From positions 23,484,603 through 23,548,602 of the forward strand of contig CM060076.1 of NCBI GenBank assembly GCA_030533445.1: a DNA stretch of 64,000 bases, read 5' to 3'. The translations under genes and the position numbers were made by a program. Positions 1 to 13,986 of the stretch are shown here, piece by piece. How positions within the stretch are numbered: the first letter of the stretch is position 1; every line of letters begins with the position of its first letter. The DNA comes from Cyprinodon diabolis. Its lineage: Eukaryota > Chordata > Actinopteri > Cyprinodontiformes > Cyprinodontidae. The notes under the pieces were generated by a model. That model searched no databases. It was given only the letters and a program-made list of their open reading frames with translations, and was not told the origin of the DNA.

Positions 1-439
1 TCTGCAATCTGAGCATGAAACTCAAAGAAATGAAACCTTAAATCACAAAAAAACAACAACAGCTGTCATGTTAATGAGAAAAGAAAGTGTGGGAAATCTA
101 AACTGTCATTTTCATTAGAGTAAACAGGATCAAAGTGTTATTCACGCTGACTATCACATTCTGATAGAGGTTCAAATGGTTTGAAGACTAATTGCTGTGG
201 GTGTGCATGAGTGACCGAGAGCTGTGAGATTCTTTGGAAGTGGGCTGTCACCGGGGTTAGTGGATCAGTGGGTTTCGTGAGAGCGTGGCAGTGTGTGTGC
301 GTGGGGCAGAGGGATGTTTACCTCAGACATCACTTTGTCAACAAAAAACAAGAAATGCATATTTAAAGCTGAAGATTATGTCAAATGGTGGAGTTTTAGC
401 GCAGATTATGATGGACTGAAGTTTTTCATCGATGGAGTA

Positions 440-650
440 CATCCACTACTAACAAGTTAGTGGCTGCAGGAGTTTGTCCTGCAACCGAAGGGTTGTTGGT
501 TCAAGGCCCATTGTGTCCTTGGGCGGGATATTTCTCACCATTTCCTACTGATGGTGGTCAGAGGGTCCAGTGGTGCCTGGGTCAGTGAGAACCAGCGCAA
601 CTGGGGCTAGCATGTGGCTTGCCACTATCATGAATGAATGAATGAATGAC
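440..650 (+). repeat. tRNA-derived SINE relic
   Basis: A pol III box-A-like stretch near 461 is followed 37 bases later by a box-B-like GGTTCAAGGCC (498-508). Then comes a motif common in fish SINE bodies (GTGTCCTTGGGC, near 513). The copy ends in a short AATG-type simple repeat (about 629-650). It is diverged; the family name is not assigned. Confidence 0.5.
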
Positions 651-1454
651 TGTAGTATAAGGTGGAAGGTTTTTAGATTTTTCTTATTCATATACAGTTT
701 AAATTTTTTTCTTTCCAGCATTTTTCCAGAAGTTATTGAATAAATCTAAAATGTATTTTTAAATGAATAAAAAACAGCTACCAGAGATATTTTCACATTA
801 CCGGATTAGAGAAGGAGTAACAACATAGAAAAACATTTTCTATCACACACTTAATATATATACTCAACAAAATCCTAATCCCAATTACTGACAAAAGTAA
901 TATAAGGGAGTTTATAACACATCTGAATGATATTCAGATATGTAGACTCATTTAGTGAATTCAACTCCAATACAGACAATTCATTCTGATATATTTGAGA
1001 TAGGAGTTTCATAAACCTTCCAGGTTCTGAACCACAAAATGCTGCCAGAGCTGATTTTTCCCAAACCTATTGGTTTGTATAAAAAATTTTTTATAAGATC
1101 AATTAACCAGGAGTGTAATACCATTAAAACATAATCAATAATCAAAGTAGTTAGTTTGGTCCATGTTTTTAGTGATATTATTTTGTCTTTCAGACCCTAT
1201 TTGATCGAGTCACTGACTTGCAGTAATCCCTCATCATGATGAAGTATGTGGAAACAGAGATGAAACACTCTGTATCAGCAGAAGTTTATAAAATTATAGA
1301 AAATATGAAATAAGTCAGCACCATCCCCGCATTAAAAAAAGCACTTGATTTTATATCAGAGTTTATCTGAATTTAAATACTAATGTGTATCTTATAAGCC
1401 TCCACAAGTTATGTGTTGCTACTAATGCCCGAATCTCACACTAGAGATATTCAC

Positions 1455-1625
1455 CTCTTCATTTAACCCATCCCCTTAGGGAGCAGTGGGATGTAATTGT
1501 GCGGTGCCCAGGGAGCAGTGTGGGGTTAAGGGTCTTGCTCAGAGACCCAGAGTGGCAGTCTGTGGGAGTGGGGCTAGAACTCAGAACCTCTGCAACCTAA
1601 ACAAATGCCCTAACCACACTTCCCC
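1455..1625 (-). repeat. SINE-like relic, minus orientation
   Basis: Read on the minus strand, a tRNA-like head with a degenerate box B (GGTTCTGAGTTC) is followed by a CTGAGCAAGACCCTTAACCCC-like body, a motif typical of fish SINEs. The 62-codon + strand ORF that overlaps it is a chance reading of this repeat. Confidence 0.5.
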
Positions 1626-2382
1626 TTTTGTTGACTACAAAAATAACTCCATAAAATCTATTGAAGAACAATAGACTTTACCCAGGAGGTGATTAATAAC
1701 AAGCAGGGAGAACATTTATTTTAAAAAGCAGGCACTCTGTTTGACTTAAATGTTTTTGTTTTTTTTATCCTACTTGTTTTTTTAACCCCAGCTTCCTTTT
1801 GTTGATTTATTATTTCTCTTCCTTGAAGCAGTTTACTGAGGATTTTTCTGCCTCAAGCCATAGTTGCTTCCTCTTGTCTGCTCTCCTTACTATCAAGAGA
1901 CAATTTACCCAGCTACCAATCAAAGTAGACTTTTCTTGACCTACACAACTTTTTGTGATCATTAAATGCATGTTAGCATAGCTTCATAATATTTAGTTAT
2001 CAGTGTGCTATAAATAAAATCTACAGTTTGCGTTGCAATGGTAAAATACATGCCAACAAAAGTGTTTGATGCTAATTCAAAAAGGCATGAAACAAAAAAC
2101 TAAGGCCTTTAAAGATAGCAACAGTACCCTATTTTACATTGTGTTTAATTACAATCAAACGAATAAAACAGCTAATCTAATGAACCATGGAGATTAAGTT
2201 TCTTTAGCCAGTATTGATTTGAACAATCCTGCTTTTAAAGATATATTTTTTTTAATTCTCCAGTTATTTAAGGGGATTTGTTGTAAAAATGCAATTTAAA
2301 AAACTCTTTATTAAACCACATGGGATAACCATTAAAAAATGCTGCTCTCTTGCCCATTTAATGACGTCCATAATGTTTTCTA

Positions 2383-2748
2383 TTAGTGTTGCACCAGTAT
2401 CGGGCAGGGCCCTGATACAGCACCAAAATGGTTGTATCAGTATTGGCATGTAACAACAAATAAGGCACCGATACCATTTTGTGAGCCAAAAATGTATTCA
2501 ACCATTGTCACCAATTCCAGGTAAGCAATAAAAAGTTCTACTGGATTCTCTTTGTTTTAGTCTTTTTCCTGCTTCACAAAGGTAGGCAGCAGCTTGACAA
2601 AGCCATGATGGCAATTATTTCACATCCAAGTAGTATGCAGTTCTTCATATATACACACACACATTAATTTCATATAGATGTAGCGGCCGATACTGCACAG
2701 CCTGGTATGGGGTATCGGTGCCATAAAATGGCATCGATGCAACCCTGT
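2383..2748. repeat. MITE with GTATCGG-rich inverted ends
   Basis: The left end (GTTGCACCAGTATCGGG) and the reverse complement of the right end (GGTTGCATCGATGCC, then GGCACCGATACC) are recognisably the same sequence. Further GGCACCGATACC motifs lie inside. This is the pattern of a common class of nonautonomous fish DNA transposons. It has no coding capacity. Confidence 0.5.
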
Positions 2749-3408
2749 TTTCTATGCCACCCCTAATCAGAGCCACAGAGAGCAACTTCAAAGAGACTCG
2801 GGAGCTAAAGGTTGCAGACCCCTGTTCTGTGTGGAATCTGAAGCTTTTCCTAAGAAAGGCCAAGGGAAATAATTTTCTCAGCAGGTGCTGGGTATACATA
2901 TATTCAGGTTGGGACAGACCCTAAATATCTTGCCTGTAACAACCCAAAAGCTGATTCTTTTAGGGTTATGGAGTCATGACCATTGCTTTTCTCTGGTGTT
3001 TATCCCAGACAACCACCAGAGAAACAATTATTTTTATTCGAAAAAAGGATTTTATTTATTTTGTGTTACAACATTATATATTCATGGGGAATAATATCAG
3101 TGAGCAGGACAACAAGTGCGTAATTACACATATGTCAATATACTGGTTCCTATGTCATTTATTAGGAATCCATATTTATACGCACCTCTAAAGACCTTTC
3201 TGTTTTGGTCCGTTTTGGCTCCACCCACTGAACAAAACTGTATTTTTTTTGGTTTAAAGGAAGACTTCATTTCCCATGAGGGTAAAGACCATAGGTGGTT
3301 AGAATCCTGATCTACCAGTTGCCTACAGTTGGATTGATCTACATTTCTTTTTCTAGTTGCTGTGTGAAAGATGAATAGTGATGAAGAAATTAAAACTTAT
3401 TGTGGCAA

Positions 3409-3430
3409 AACATTGTCATATGACAATGTT
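3409..3430. repeat. 22-bp perfect palindrome
   Basis: AACATTGTCAT is followed directly by its reverse complement ATGACAATGTT with no spacer. It lies in otherwise unremarkable noncoding sequence and no partner repeat was noticed nearby. Confidence 0.7.
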
Positions 3431-6034
3431 GACAATAAGAAACCTTTAACTCTGGTTTTGCATCGTATTTGCTTGGTGATATTCATACAGACTCCCTCGG
3501 GCCTTGACAGAGGTATCATTCAACTAGTTGTAAGTCGACATATAATGACAAAAGCTATAAAATGATTTCATGAATTTTGAAAAGTTATTAGTGTTGTTTT
3601 ATTTTGCGTTATATTATTTATAAGTTAGAGATGCAGACATGGAAAATATCTTAAGTCAGACAGGAAATTAGAGCATCAACTTGTCCAGGAAAGGCACTTC
3701 CATAACCTAATCCTGCCGATCTTATCATGTTCCTGTGCTCCACCCAAAGAGTCAAAACTAGGATTGCTCATTTCCAAAAGACTCTCTTTTGGTCCAAAGC
3801 AGCATGGGAACCAAATCGAGAAAGAAAGCTTTCAGCATTCTGATAAGTCCTCTGGTTTAAAACAGGCCAGCATCCACACTTGGGCTTTAAATATCCACCG
3901 TCTGAGGCCAAAACACATGATGAGCAGTATGTGGCATCACTCTCTCCTTGGGAGGGCCTTTATTCAGCCAACACTCTGCAGTTTCATGGCTCACACAAAA
4001 TAATCACGAGGCGAGAATTAAAAAAAAAGTGATGCCTCATCCACAGTTAGAATAATTTACCCCTTGGAATTGCTCATAATCTAATTAGTTTGAAAGCAAC
4101 GCCCCAATCATCAATATTCTTTACATCAAAATTGGTTTTGGTATTCTATATGTCCTTTAAGTCTAAGTGTATTCCAATAAATTAAAAATTAAATTAGAAA
4201 TGCTTCTCTTAAAGCAGAAGTTTCAGTCTGGCATAAAACTAATAACAAAGGTCATTTGAAGGATTAAAAAAATTATCTTTTTTTTCTTTCTAAAGGGGCT
4301 ATATTCACTTGCTAAATGGTCTAAACTTTGTGTTTAAGAAGAAAAAAAAATAAAAGGTAAAACAAACTGCAAGGCTTTATCTTTATTACAATTAGGTAGA
4401 TGGGTGCAAACATCTGCAAATATGATTATTCTCCCATGTGTTAGGCATTGCTATAAAGCTTACAGATCATACTTTAAGGGTCTAAGACAATTCAGCTACA
4501 ATCATTAACAGAGTCATAATTTGGTATTGTAATTTATAATAATTCTAAAATAGTTTTTGAATTCATGTTAAATAATTTTAAGGTGAAAAAGAGCAGAGAC
4601 CAACTCATCCAGACCCCTTTTATGCAAGGGTATGGACAAGAATTTGACTTATGTGCTTTAAGGTGAATGTAGCATTAGCAACATTAGCAGTTTGCCATGA
4701 TTCATTTACCAGTGTTTCATGCTCTCTTACTCTGTAGGGAAAAAGCTACACAACAGGCAAAACAAGCAGCCTTTGAATGTTGGATTCACCCTTTTTGGTT
4801 AAATAGAGACTGGAGTGGTGATAGCAAGGCGGGCTAAAGCTGTCACACTCCCATGAATTACTTTATTCCAGAAAAATGGTGCTTTGCGGTGAGTGAGCCC
4901 TTATGGGCTTTTCTGGTTTGAACAAAGAGCCCACATGTAAAAAAGCACCAAAAAAAAACAAGCCACTTTCACAATCCGGATGACATAGAATTGAAAGTTA
5001 AGTGTTTCAACTGCTTTTAACAAAAGTATCTGGCCAGACTTGCTCTATAACTACAGGATTTATTTAAAATATTTACAAAAATTAATCAATACCTTTTAAA
5101 AGTTTTATAATATTAATAACTTGGTATAACTTAGATACACACATTGCAAGAAATGGGAATGGTCAAAATGTTACTTATTCAAGTTAGTTCACATGTACAA
5201 GGAATTAATATCATGACTTTATCATCATACGCAAATGTTTATATAAAGTAGAAGCTGTAGACGGTGGAGTTGACAACGTAAGGGCTTCAAATCGGATCCC
5301 CACACCAAATATGACTTAAAAAGCATAAATTAGATCAGCTGCTGTTCTTTAACGTTTTGGTGGGTCTAATCTGCAAGATAAAACCGCTGTAATGGCTAAG
5401 AATAGCCTTATTGTTGCAGTATTAGCCAGCAAATTTGGAAGCACCTCTATACCAGATATTATTAATAAAATATGTATATTGTACAAATAAGAAATTCTAT
5501 ATTTACAAATGAGAAGCCAGTCTATGGATAATGTGTATAGTTTCTAAAGGGAAAAGTGAAAGCTACATCAGATCAGTACTCCATTAAAACATTTTTCTTT
5601 CAATTTTGTCATAAATAGTCTATAATCAATACCAACATTAACCTAAAATGTAAAAATATACATACATATACATACCCAAGGAATGCTCAATATTAAATGA
5701 ATGAATGTAAGCTAGACTGGCCTATCCATGGTAGTACTCCACTCTATTAAAGTAGGATCTTGATCTTGATGATATGAATACAAACATGAGGTTTAAAGGT
5801 ATACTCTCCCATTTTGTGACAAACTAAATGTATGAAAACAACTGTGCACTCATCTTCATTGGTTATTGTCGCTGCTGGTTGAACCGAGCACTGCAGCTTT
5901 ACACAACCCCACCACTCAACAACTGCAGAATGAAAGTAGAAAGTACAGCCCTGAAAAAGTAAAATTACCTGGGAAAATGAGTGTGGAAACGGTAAATCAA
6001 AAGCCTCCGACTTTGAAGTGGCAATAGAAAAGGC

Positions 6035-6052
6035 TATATATATATATATATA
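6035..6052. repeat. (TA)n microsatellite
   Basis: An uninterrupted TA run of nine units, followed by shorter TATATA tracts up to about 6070. Confidence 0.9.
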
Positions 6053-9000
6053 CCGGTGTGTGTATATATACAGACAGCGAGAGACAGTTTGAATCAATAT
6101 TATTATAACTGTAATCAACTGGGTTTGGTATTGTCTCGTAGGTTTGGTATAGCCTCCTAGGTAGTCTCTCAGATGTTGTTCTAATTTTAAACACTTATTA
6201 AATACTATTATGTTGTTAAGTCTGTTGTCCACTCAAGGTTGGCTTGAGTCCCAACTCAAAACAATATTAGTAAAAAAACAACAGCAAAAAAATAGTAGGC
6301 AAAAAGGGAATTTGAAATGTCTTTTCGCATCAGACGAAAAGACACTTGTGGTTTTTTTTTTTATTATAACGGTCTACCTCGGTTTGCAGTTTTTTTTTGG
6401 GTCTAGAAGGTGTTGGGATGAGTTGATGAATGGAAATCCAGCTGTTTTGAGCGGGATCTTGCTGTAAATCTGACCATGGCTCTTTTATGTCAGCATGGGG
6501 TCTTAAGGATCAGCATAAAAAGTCAGCTTTTCCAGGTTTTATTATTGACGTTTGCCCTTTTGAATTTAATTATTTTTGTCTTTTCTTTTTGTTATCTTTC
6601 ATATGTAGCACTTTTAAACACAAATGTTAAGTGTTCTATTAATGATATTGATCATTATTATGTATTCATATTTTATCATTATTACCTACATATCCATGGC
6701 TTAGAACTTCATCTTTCCTTTACAGCTATTCTGAAACTGCAAATAGCACATGCAGTTTGCTTATTTAAGAGGCAGACCAAACCTGTGTGCAAGTCTTATG
6801 TTTAGTGTGCAATGATTTCCTTATCTGAAATATTATAAGATTAAGCTTTATAGTTAGTAGAAATATAAAAGATGGGTTAGAAAAAGTGTTTTACTGAATC
6901 TTAAATTATCCCAATGGACTAAACGAAATGTTCCAGTTAACGTTAACAGCACCAAGCTGCAGCATAACCTTTATTTCTGCCACTGAGGTTTAAAGAGACC
7001 TTATGTGGTGATGCCTAGTGGTCAGCGTCCAGTTGTTTTTAAGGACATGTTAATCTTGTAATCCACAGTGAAACATAATCCTCAACAGAGTCTGTAACTC
7101 ACAGTCCAAGAACCTCAGACTGTATAATGTGGGGGAAAGTCTGAATATAAAGAGAGTACTGCAATGGAGTCAAATAGGCCTTAAAGGTTTACATGCCGGA
7201 GTGGTCTGAGGAGGAATACTTAAGTTTCTGTTTATTCTCTTTCCCCATGCTGCCTCGTAGGAATGTGACAGCAATGTAAGCTAAGGATCCGAAATGATTC
7301 ATAGTGTAGGCATGTGTTTGTGTGTGTGACAAGGAAACCCATCGCTATTATGTCAGCAACAAGGCTGCTCGTTACAGAAGATGTGAGGAAGGTTTAAACA
7401 CTTTGATTTTTCACTTGGCCGGACACAGGTTGTTCTCTGAAAAAAGCAGTTTTTAAATTATATGATCTATGAACATCAAGTTCATAATTTTGATGCAATC
7501 GGTTATCAAAATCATGTTTTGTTTGTTTTGTTTTTTTTTCTTTACCTCCAGATGGACCTTCTAACACTCTTTGCTGATCTGTGTGGGTGAAAGCATTTCA
7601 GGAGGAGAATGAAATGTGTGTCCTCTGTCATGGCCTGTTAGCATTTACAGCATGAAATGCTCACAACTGCTTATAACGAAACAACAGAAACTGGATTTAG
7701 GATTTTACTCCTACAAACCGCAGCCCACAGGCTTAAATAATGCATTACAGATGTAAACGCTTGCTAATAAAACTGGTTTATTACTCTCTGTCATTTTAGT
7801 ATTTTATTAAGATCAAGGTGCCCCTACAAAAGATCTACTGCTTGATGGGTTCTATCTTTTTTTTTTTTTTTTATCTTTGAGCAGCGGTTATTTTCTGCTC
7901 TCTGTCCAAAAAGCCAGATGAATCATTGTAATAATTTGCATATTAGAGCACATTTCCTTGTGGGGAACGTACAGCTTTAGAAGGAGGTCTCACTGGAAAA
8001 TGGAGACAAAAGATGGCGTAATAGTGCTCAGTGCATGAAATATTTAAAAAAAAAAATACACACATTTCTTAAACCTAAAGAATACCAATATATATTTTTT
8101 GTTTCTTTTTTATTTTATTTTCTGACTGATTTAAAAGAGCTGATTATTTGCTTCCAGCTGTAAGGAAAACGAGGTTCAGAGTGCAAAAAATAATTGAAGG
8201 CCGCTGCACCTTTATTATGTTGAAAGTTTAAATGTTAGTGTGTTGAAGCAAAGGTCGTCATGTAGATTTGCTCAAGAGCCAGAATATTTAAGCAGGCACT
8301 CGAGGGGCTTTATTTTAATTAACTCTGCTTCGGGAGTCTGTTTAATATATTTCAGTTACTGCTGACTTCGATACATTTTTGTCATGTGGTCTACTTCTTC
8401 TTCTGTTGCCCTTTGCTGGTGACTATGATTTTCCCCATCTTCAAAGCAAAAGGAGAATCTCACTATTAGGACAAAATTTTATTTAAATTGTCACCCCAAC
8501 TTAACATGAATAATGATGAGGGCTTCCCAGACTTTTCTGGAGAGAAGCAGAAGAAAAACATTATTGCTCACTAGCTTTTTTTAAAAGAAAAACAAGGTTC
8601 TCAACGGAAACATTTAAAAGAGAAGCGGCATACGATGCACTGTCCAATGGACAACCATTATATTGCAATATAAGCACCATGATAGTCTATGTAATCTATT
8701 ACTTTTGAATTGAATGTTAATTATTTAATAGGCAACAGGGCAACAAAGAAAAAAAAACACGAAACTCAGCATATCTTCTTCTTAACAGGCATAAATCAAA
8801 ATAAGTATTAGATTTGCGCTCAGTATAACATGTTTTCTACACCTGATGAAGCATGCTGTAATAAATATTTAATCAGTTAAATACATTGATATCTGGTGTT
8901 GTATTGTAGAAAGTTTTATTTTTTTCTGGGAGAATATTTTACTTAATGTTGCATTATGGCCTCAACAACTTCCTGTAAAAGTAGACCTTATGCCTTAAAA

Positions 9001-11579
9001 TCTAGACTCTATGTATGGATAAAGCTTGGGAATGGAGGAATAAAAATGGTCTTGTTAGGACCCATTTTGTATAAACAACTGCTATTGAAATTGGATAAAA
9101 TAGTATTCTCTTATTTTAACCAGTCTTATAAGCACCACATTTATCTTATTCACTACTTTGTACAGCTATTTTTTATTTTTTCACATGAATGCCGTGTTTG
9201 TTTCACAGTTGCTTTCCCACCAAGCCAGTATTGCTGGAGGAAAATCCCGTGATGCATTGTGGGTACTCGTATCCTGATCCGGCTGTGATACTTTACAGTG
9301 ATTTTTTTTTTTCAGCCTCACTATAACATCACCTCTTGATTTTTTTTATCCCATTTCATCGACTCTAGCAGTTATATATTCTGGAAAAAGAACAAAAGTC
9401 TTTGGGGGGGAAAACTGTTTGTTTGTTGTCAGAATAATTATGGAGATTTTGCAATGAGCAGGGTCCTGTAATTGCTAAATAGACCATGGAATCTTACTGC
9501 CTATGAAAATATGAATAAAACATCTTTACTAATGTCCAGAGCTTTTCTCCTCTTCCACACCTAACTTATGGGTAATCAGGAACTGAAGTGGGTCCTAAAG
9601 CAGTTAGTTGGTCTCTGGACTTGCAGTCTAGTTTACTAAAGATGTTTTCTTCTGTGTACAGCAGTGAGGAATCTGTTTGAGGCATGAAGTTAATACGTAA
9701 TTAAAATGTGGTAAAAATAGCTGGGAACTCAGTCTGAGTTAGCATGTGATTGCTGATAACATTTCTTATTTTTCCCCCATCAACAAAGACATCTAGAGCA
9801 TTGGAGATGCTGTTCATTAACATCGGTTTGCAGATTATCGTAAAGAATGTGTTTGTGTTTGTTTGTAGAGAGATTAAGGAATTACAAAAGGAGCCGGCTC
9901 ATTTAATCAAATTGCTAAATATAGTTTTAGGCTGGAGCTTTTTGGTCCACACAAACGGTACAGTATGTGCCTGACATGTTTCCAGGGTTTTTTTTATTGA
10001 AGGCATCCTGGGGTTAGATTAGGAAGAGAGATTGAAGAGAGATAGGCGTGAGCTTAAGGGGGAAGAGAAATGACCACAACATCGACTTAGCGGAATGAGG
10101 GATGAAAGGACAAGCCAGAGAGATTGAAAAGGACAGAATAAGAAATGTGATAGAGCAGGAATGATAAATGATTGTGGAATGAGAAAGAAAGACAGAGACG
10201 ACGAAAGACAGCTCTCAGAGGCAGCTGAATTAAAAAGATGGTGGAGATTAGAGACCCAGACAGGCTGGCCAGATATATGGCGAGGGAAATTGAGAATCTG
10301 AGTGAGGGTGACATTAAACAGATGACCGAATCGAAGGTTGATATTTAAAGGACGGTGAGATGATGCATATAAGAAAAGAAGCAGCCAGAGCTTGTTGCAG
10401 CAGACAAAGGATGATTGAACCAGGGTTTGATGTTTATCATAAATACTTCTGTCAGAAAATCAAAAGAAAACAGATCAAAGTAAAGAGTGCAAACACACTG
10501 TGTGGATTACTGCATTTGCATGAAGTTACTGTAAAATTCCTGAGGCATGAAAGCAGCACAAGCCAATCAGAGAAGCATGAAATATTCCAGAGAGAAGTCC
10601 AACTCACAGCAGCTCAGAGCTCAGTGCTGGGTTTGTTCCTCAAAATCTTACAGAACAACATTGGTCAGCCTGAATATGTGTGTTGATAAATGATGCATTG
10701 CATTGATTTAACCCGAGTGAGCAGCATAACAAGGTAACCAATGGGGAAATAACTCCTACTTCAGCTGGAAACGCACAGTGTTCTGATCTCCTTAAAATGT
10801 CAAAGTCTTTAAAAGGATTTGACCAACTCCAAGCTTTTGTTTGATTGTTTCTGTAAGGCTTTTAGTTGGCCTAGGCGATTGATTGCATTTGCAAATGAAT
10901 CACGACTTAAAAAAATACTATAATAACATTGCAGAGGCACAAAATTTTGGTCATATTACATTTATCGAAGGTATGACACTGACTTTTTCACTTATTTGGC
11001 AAAATATTAAAAAAGTCCCTCAAGTTTTGTTTGAGGGAGTGAACTTTTACTCACATGACTGATCAGCTGTTTCCGCTGACGGCATGTTCCTATTGCACGT
11101 AAACAAGGCTGTAAGAAACAGCTATTGTTAACTGATATGTTAACAGAAGAACCACTTGCCCAGTAGCAACACATTCAATAAAACTTTCCTCCACTACTGA
11201 TCTGTGGTCAGTGATAGATTGCAGCCTCTACTTCCTGTTCATAGCCTCCATGTGTGACAATGTAATGTAGACGATGGCGTATGAAGACATTATGCTTTCT
11301 GTTGCTTGGTTAATTTGATTTAAACTAAATGGAGACATCGCAAATTTTCTTTTTCACTTTCAAAAGTTCCTTTTAAACTCTAATTTCATTTGGATGTAAA
11401 CAGAACTAATAACAGTAAAGTCTTGCCACAATGGACGTTAGGGAAGCAAACTTTTAAGGTCAATAAAACAATAAAACTCATCCTAAATAAAACTCTGCTA
11501 ATCCTTACTTATCAAAATATGTCACATCAAATTGAATAAACTCTTTTAAATGAAAGCTGATGATCAATTGAGGGATTTA

Positions 11580-12300
11580 CTTTTAGGAAATAAGTATTTG
11601 AACACCCTGATATTTTGCAACTTCTCCCACTTAGAAATCATGGAGGGGTCTGAAATTATCATTGTAGGTTCATGTCCAATGTGAGAGACGTAATCTAAAA
11701 TTATGGGCGGATTTCTCTCCTTTCTTAGTACCACTGAGACCCCATGAGATTAGATCTTTTTAACTCCTGACAGTCAAGTTTAGCTTCTTCCATTTTCTAA
11801 TGATTTCTCCAACAGTGGACCTTTTTTCACTAAGCGCCTTGGTAATTTCCCTGTAGCCCTTTCCAGCCTTATGGAGGTGTACAATTTTGCCTCTAGTGTC
11901 TTTGGACAGCTATTTAGTCTTTGCCATGTTAGTAGTTGGATTTATTACTGAGTGTATGGGGTGGACAGGTGTCTTTATGCAACAAATGACCTCAAACAGG
12001 TGCATCTAATTTAGGATAATAAATGGAGCTGGACATTTTGAAGGCAGACTAACAGGTCTTTAAGGGTCAGAATTCTACCTGATAGACAGGTGTTCAAATA
12101 CCTATTTGCAGCTGTATCAAACTAAAAAATTGTAAAAATAAAATCATATGTTGTGATTTCTTTTTTTTTTTTTTTTTTTTTTAGATTAAGTCTCTCACAG
12201 TGAGCATATACCTACGTTGACAATTCCAGCCCCCTCCATGATTTCTAATTGGGAGAACTTGCGAAATAGCAAGGTGTTCAAATACTTATTTTCCTCTCCG
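11580..12300 (-). mobile_element. Internally deleted Tc1-like element
   Basis: The left end (GGAAATAAGTATTTGAACACC) and the right end (GGTGTTCAAATACTTATTTTCC) are inverted repeats. The homology continues inward through the TTCTCCCACTTAGAAATCATGGAGG-type segment for more than 100 bp. A TA dinucleotide lies directly outside each end (11578-11579 and 12301-12302), as expected for the Tc1/mariner target duplication. At 721 bp it is less than half the length of a full element. Only the N-terminal part of a minus-strand transposase remains; the catalytic core is gone. A 22-base T run sits near 12161-12182. Confidence 0.85.
11760..11927 (-). pseudogene. Tc1-like transposase remnant, N-terminal DNA-binding part
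   Basis: Translated on the minus strand, this 56-codon stretch starts MAKTK, then has a TAG stop at codon 6, continues [20 protein letters not shown] and [16 protein letters not shown], and ends at a TAA. These are the typical first helix-turn-helix residues of a Tc1-family transposase, which bind the terminal repeats. The two stops and the loss of everything downstream, including all catalytic Asp/Glu residues, make it non-functional. It lies inside the deleted element spanning 11580-12300, so it is a passenger of that insertion and not a host gene. It belongs to a different Tc1 subfamily from the intact copies at 49.6 and 54.7 kb. Confidence 0.8.
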
Positions 12301-12955
12301 TATCTGGAAATAATTTAGATCCAATGCATATTATCCATGATCTTCATGTTTGTCAGTCCATAATATGTACATAGGGGCCATCAGAGAAGAGCAAAGAAAT
12401 CATGTTTGGTGCACATTGTGTTTTATAGTTTGTATATGCATAATTATTCCAGCATTGAAAAAAATATCAGAGACTAGAGTCTCCATTATACCGCTCATTC
12501 TTTTTTTATTATTTTTATGTTCATAGCCTGTCTTGTGACCAAGTGCTGTGGCACTTTTTATTTTCAGCTAAACAAACACAACACTGTTGCAGCATTTCCT
12601 CTGGCAATCTTAATTTCTCTAGAAATATAACATAATACACTAAATTGAACCTAACAAAATATTTCTCACCAGGCTGGAAGTTGAAGCACATATTGTTGAT
12701 GTTCAAGTAGCATAAGCACTGTTACACATGTTGTCTATGAATCATGTGTTTGCCAATGTTAGGAAGCTGGGATTAATCATTTTAATAAGAAAATGCCGAT
12801 AATGATATTTGCCTGAGAGGACAAAACTCAGGAGTTTGTATGCTTGCCCATTTTCTGTGTTAATGAATACATACGAGTTGCCTGAATGAAACTTAACAGC
12901 AATCAGGCCTCATCAGGACCAGATCCCAGGCACTACAAATGGCAATTGTTGCAGC

Positions 12956-13013
<58 letters not shown>

Positions 13014-13018
13014 TGTGG
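12956..13018. repeat. (GT)n microsatellite
   Basis: A run of about 30 GT units interrupted by GGGTGGG near 12976 and by a CT near 13012. It generates the low-complexity Cys/Val and His/Thr ORFs seen on both strands, which are not genes. Confidence 0.95.
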
Positions 13019-13986
13019 GTGTAGAACTAGGCAGGAGGATTGTTTTTGTGGTGGCAGCTGTGAGTTCAGCGCCATAGCCAGAGACAGCTCTCCTCGATCA
13101 GCTGACACAGCTGAGCTCAGTGGAAAATGCAAAAAAAATGTGTGTTGGTGTCTATATTTGCTCTAACACTTCTTCTCACCTCTTATTTGTGGTCCTCCAT
13201 TAATGCTGCTACTTGGGGAGAGGTCTTTAATGAAACCGATTCTTGATTGTCCACATGCAGCTACTAAGAGCAGCCCCCGCAGCCGTCAGACTGTAAATCT
13301 ACTGCTAATTAGCAAACCTAATGAGGGAAGCCATCAAGGGAGCTAGAATAAAAGCCTGTAAAACTGCCAATGATGATTACAAGTTCTTTAAATTGATTTC
13401 CACATACATTTCAGCTCAGAAAAAAAGCTTGTGACCAAACAGGCCAGTCTAATACTCAATAATCTTTTTTTAATCAAAATTTTTAACGTAATAATACGAC
13501 TGTGACTTTGCAGTCTCTCAAAAGTCACTGAAAATGCACATATGACTGCAGGTTTCAGTGTGGACACAATTACTGAGTGAGGACAGCTCAAAGTTATCAA
13601 TGGGATAGGAAAACAAAAAGTCTAAAAGGTAACTTCATTCTTATACTAAGCCATGCATGCCAAATATTTGCTCTGTGAGAGAGAGCAAGACTTGAAGCAG
13701 CAAACAGGAAGCAAAAATGAGGTAGAGCAAAATTACCCTCTGCCATTAAACATTCTGGATATGGATTCCAGTAGAGGAAGACTGATGTTTGACCAGATAT
13801 TTTATGCAGATATTATAATAATTATTTTTTTTTCGTATCAGTATTGGTTGATATGTGTATGCGCTAGCCGATTTATTTGTCGATTCCGCAGCATTGTCCT
13901 TACTGGTTTCGCCTCCCGGACTCTGATTATCCTAGAAACACAGACTTCTTTGTTCTGCTTTCTAAAATAAAAAAATAAATATAAAA

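Noticed and set aside
461..508. Possible tRNA gene
   Set aside because: Box A and box B words are present but no cloverleaf or acceptor stem can be built; they belong to a SINE. The same holds for 23818-23869 and 59850-59903.
5250..5310. Possible further SINE head (GGGCTTCAAATCGGATCCCC)
   Set aside because: Only a weak box-B-like stretch; no box A and no recognisable body.
5747..6232. 161-codon minus ORF with YIYIYI runs
   Set aside because: It translates the TA microsatellite and flanks; no domain, splice signal or composition typical of a gene.
10360..10686. 108-codon ORF with Lys/Gln-rich sequence
   Set aside because: No motif or splice signals, no resemblance to the akap7 phosphoesterase-like domain that was sought here.
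12886..13166. Cys/Val-rich and His/Thr-rich ORFs
   Set aside because: These are translations of the GT microsatellite on both strands.
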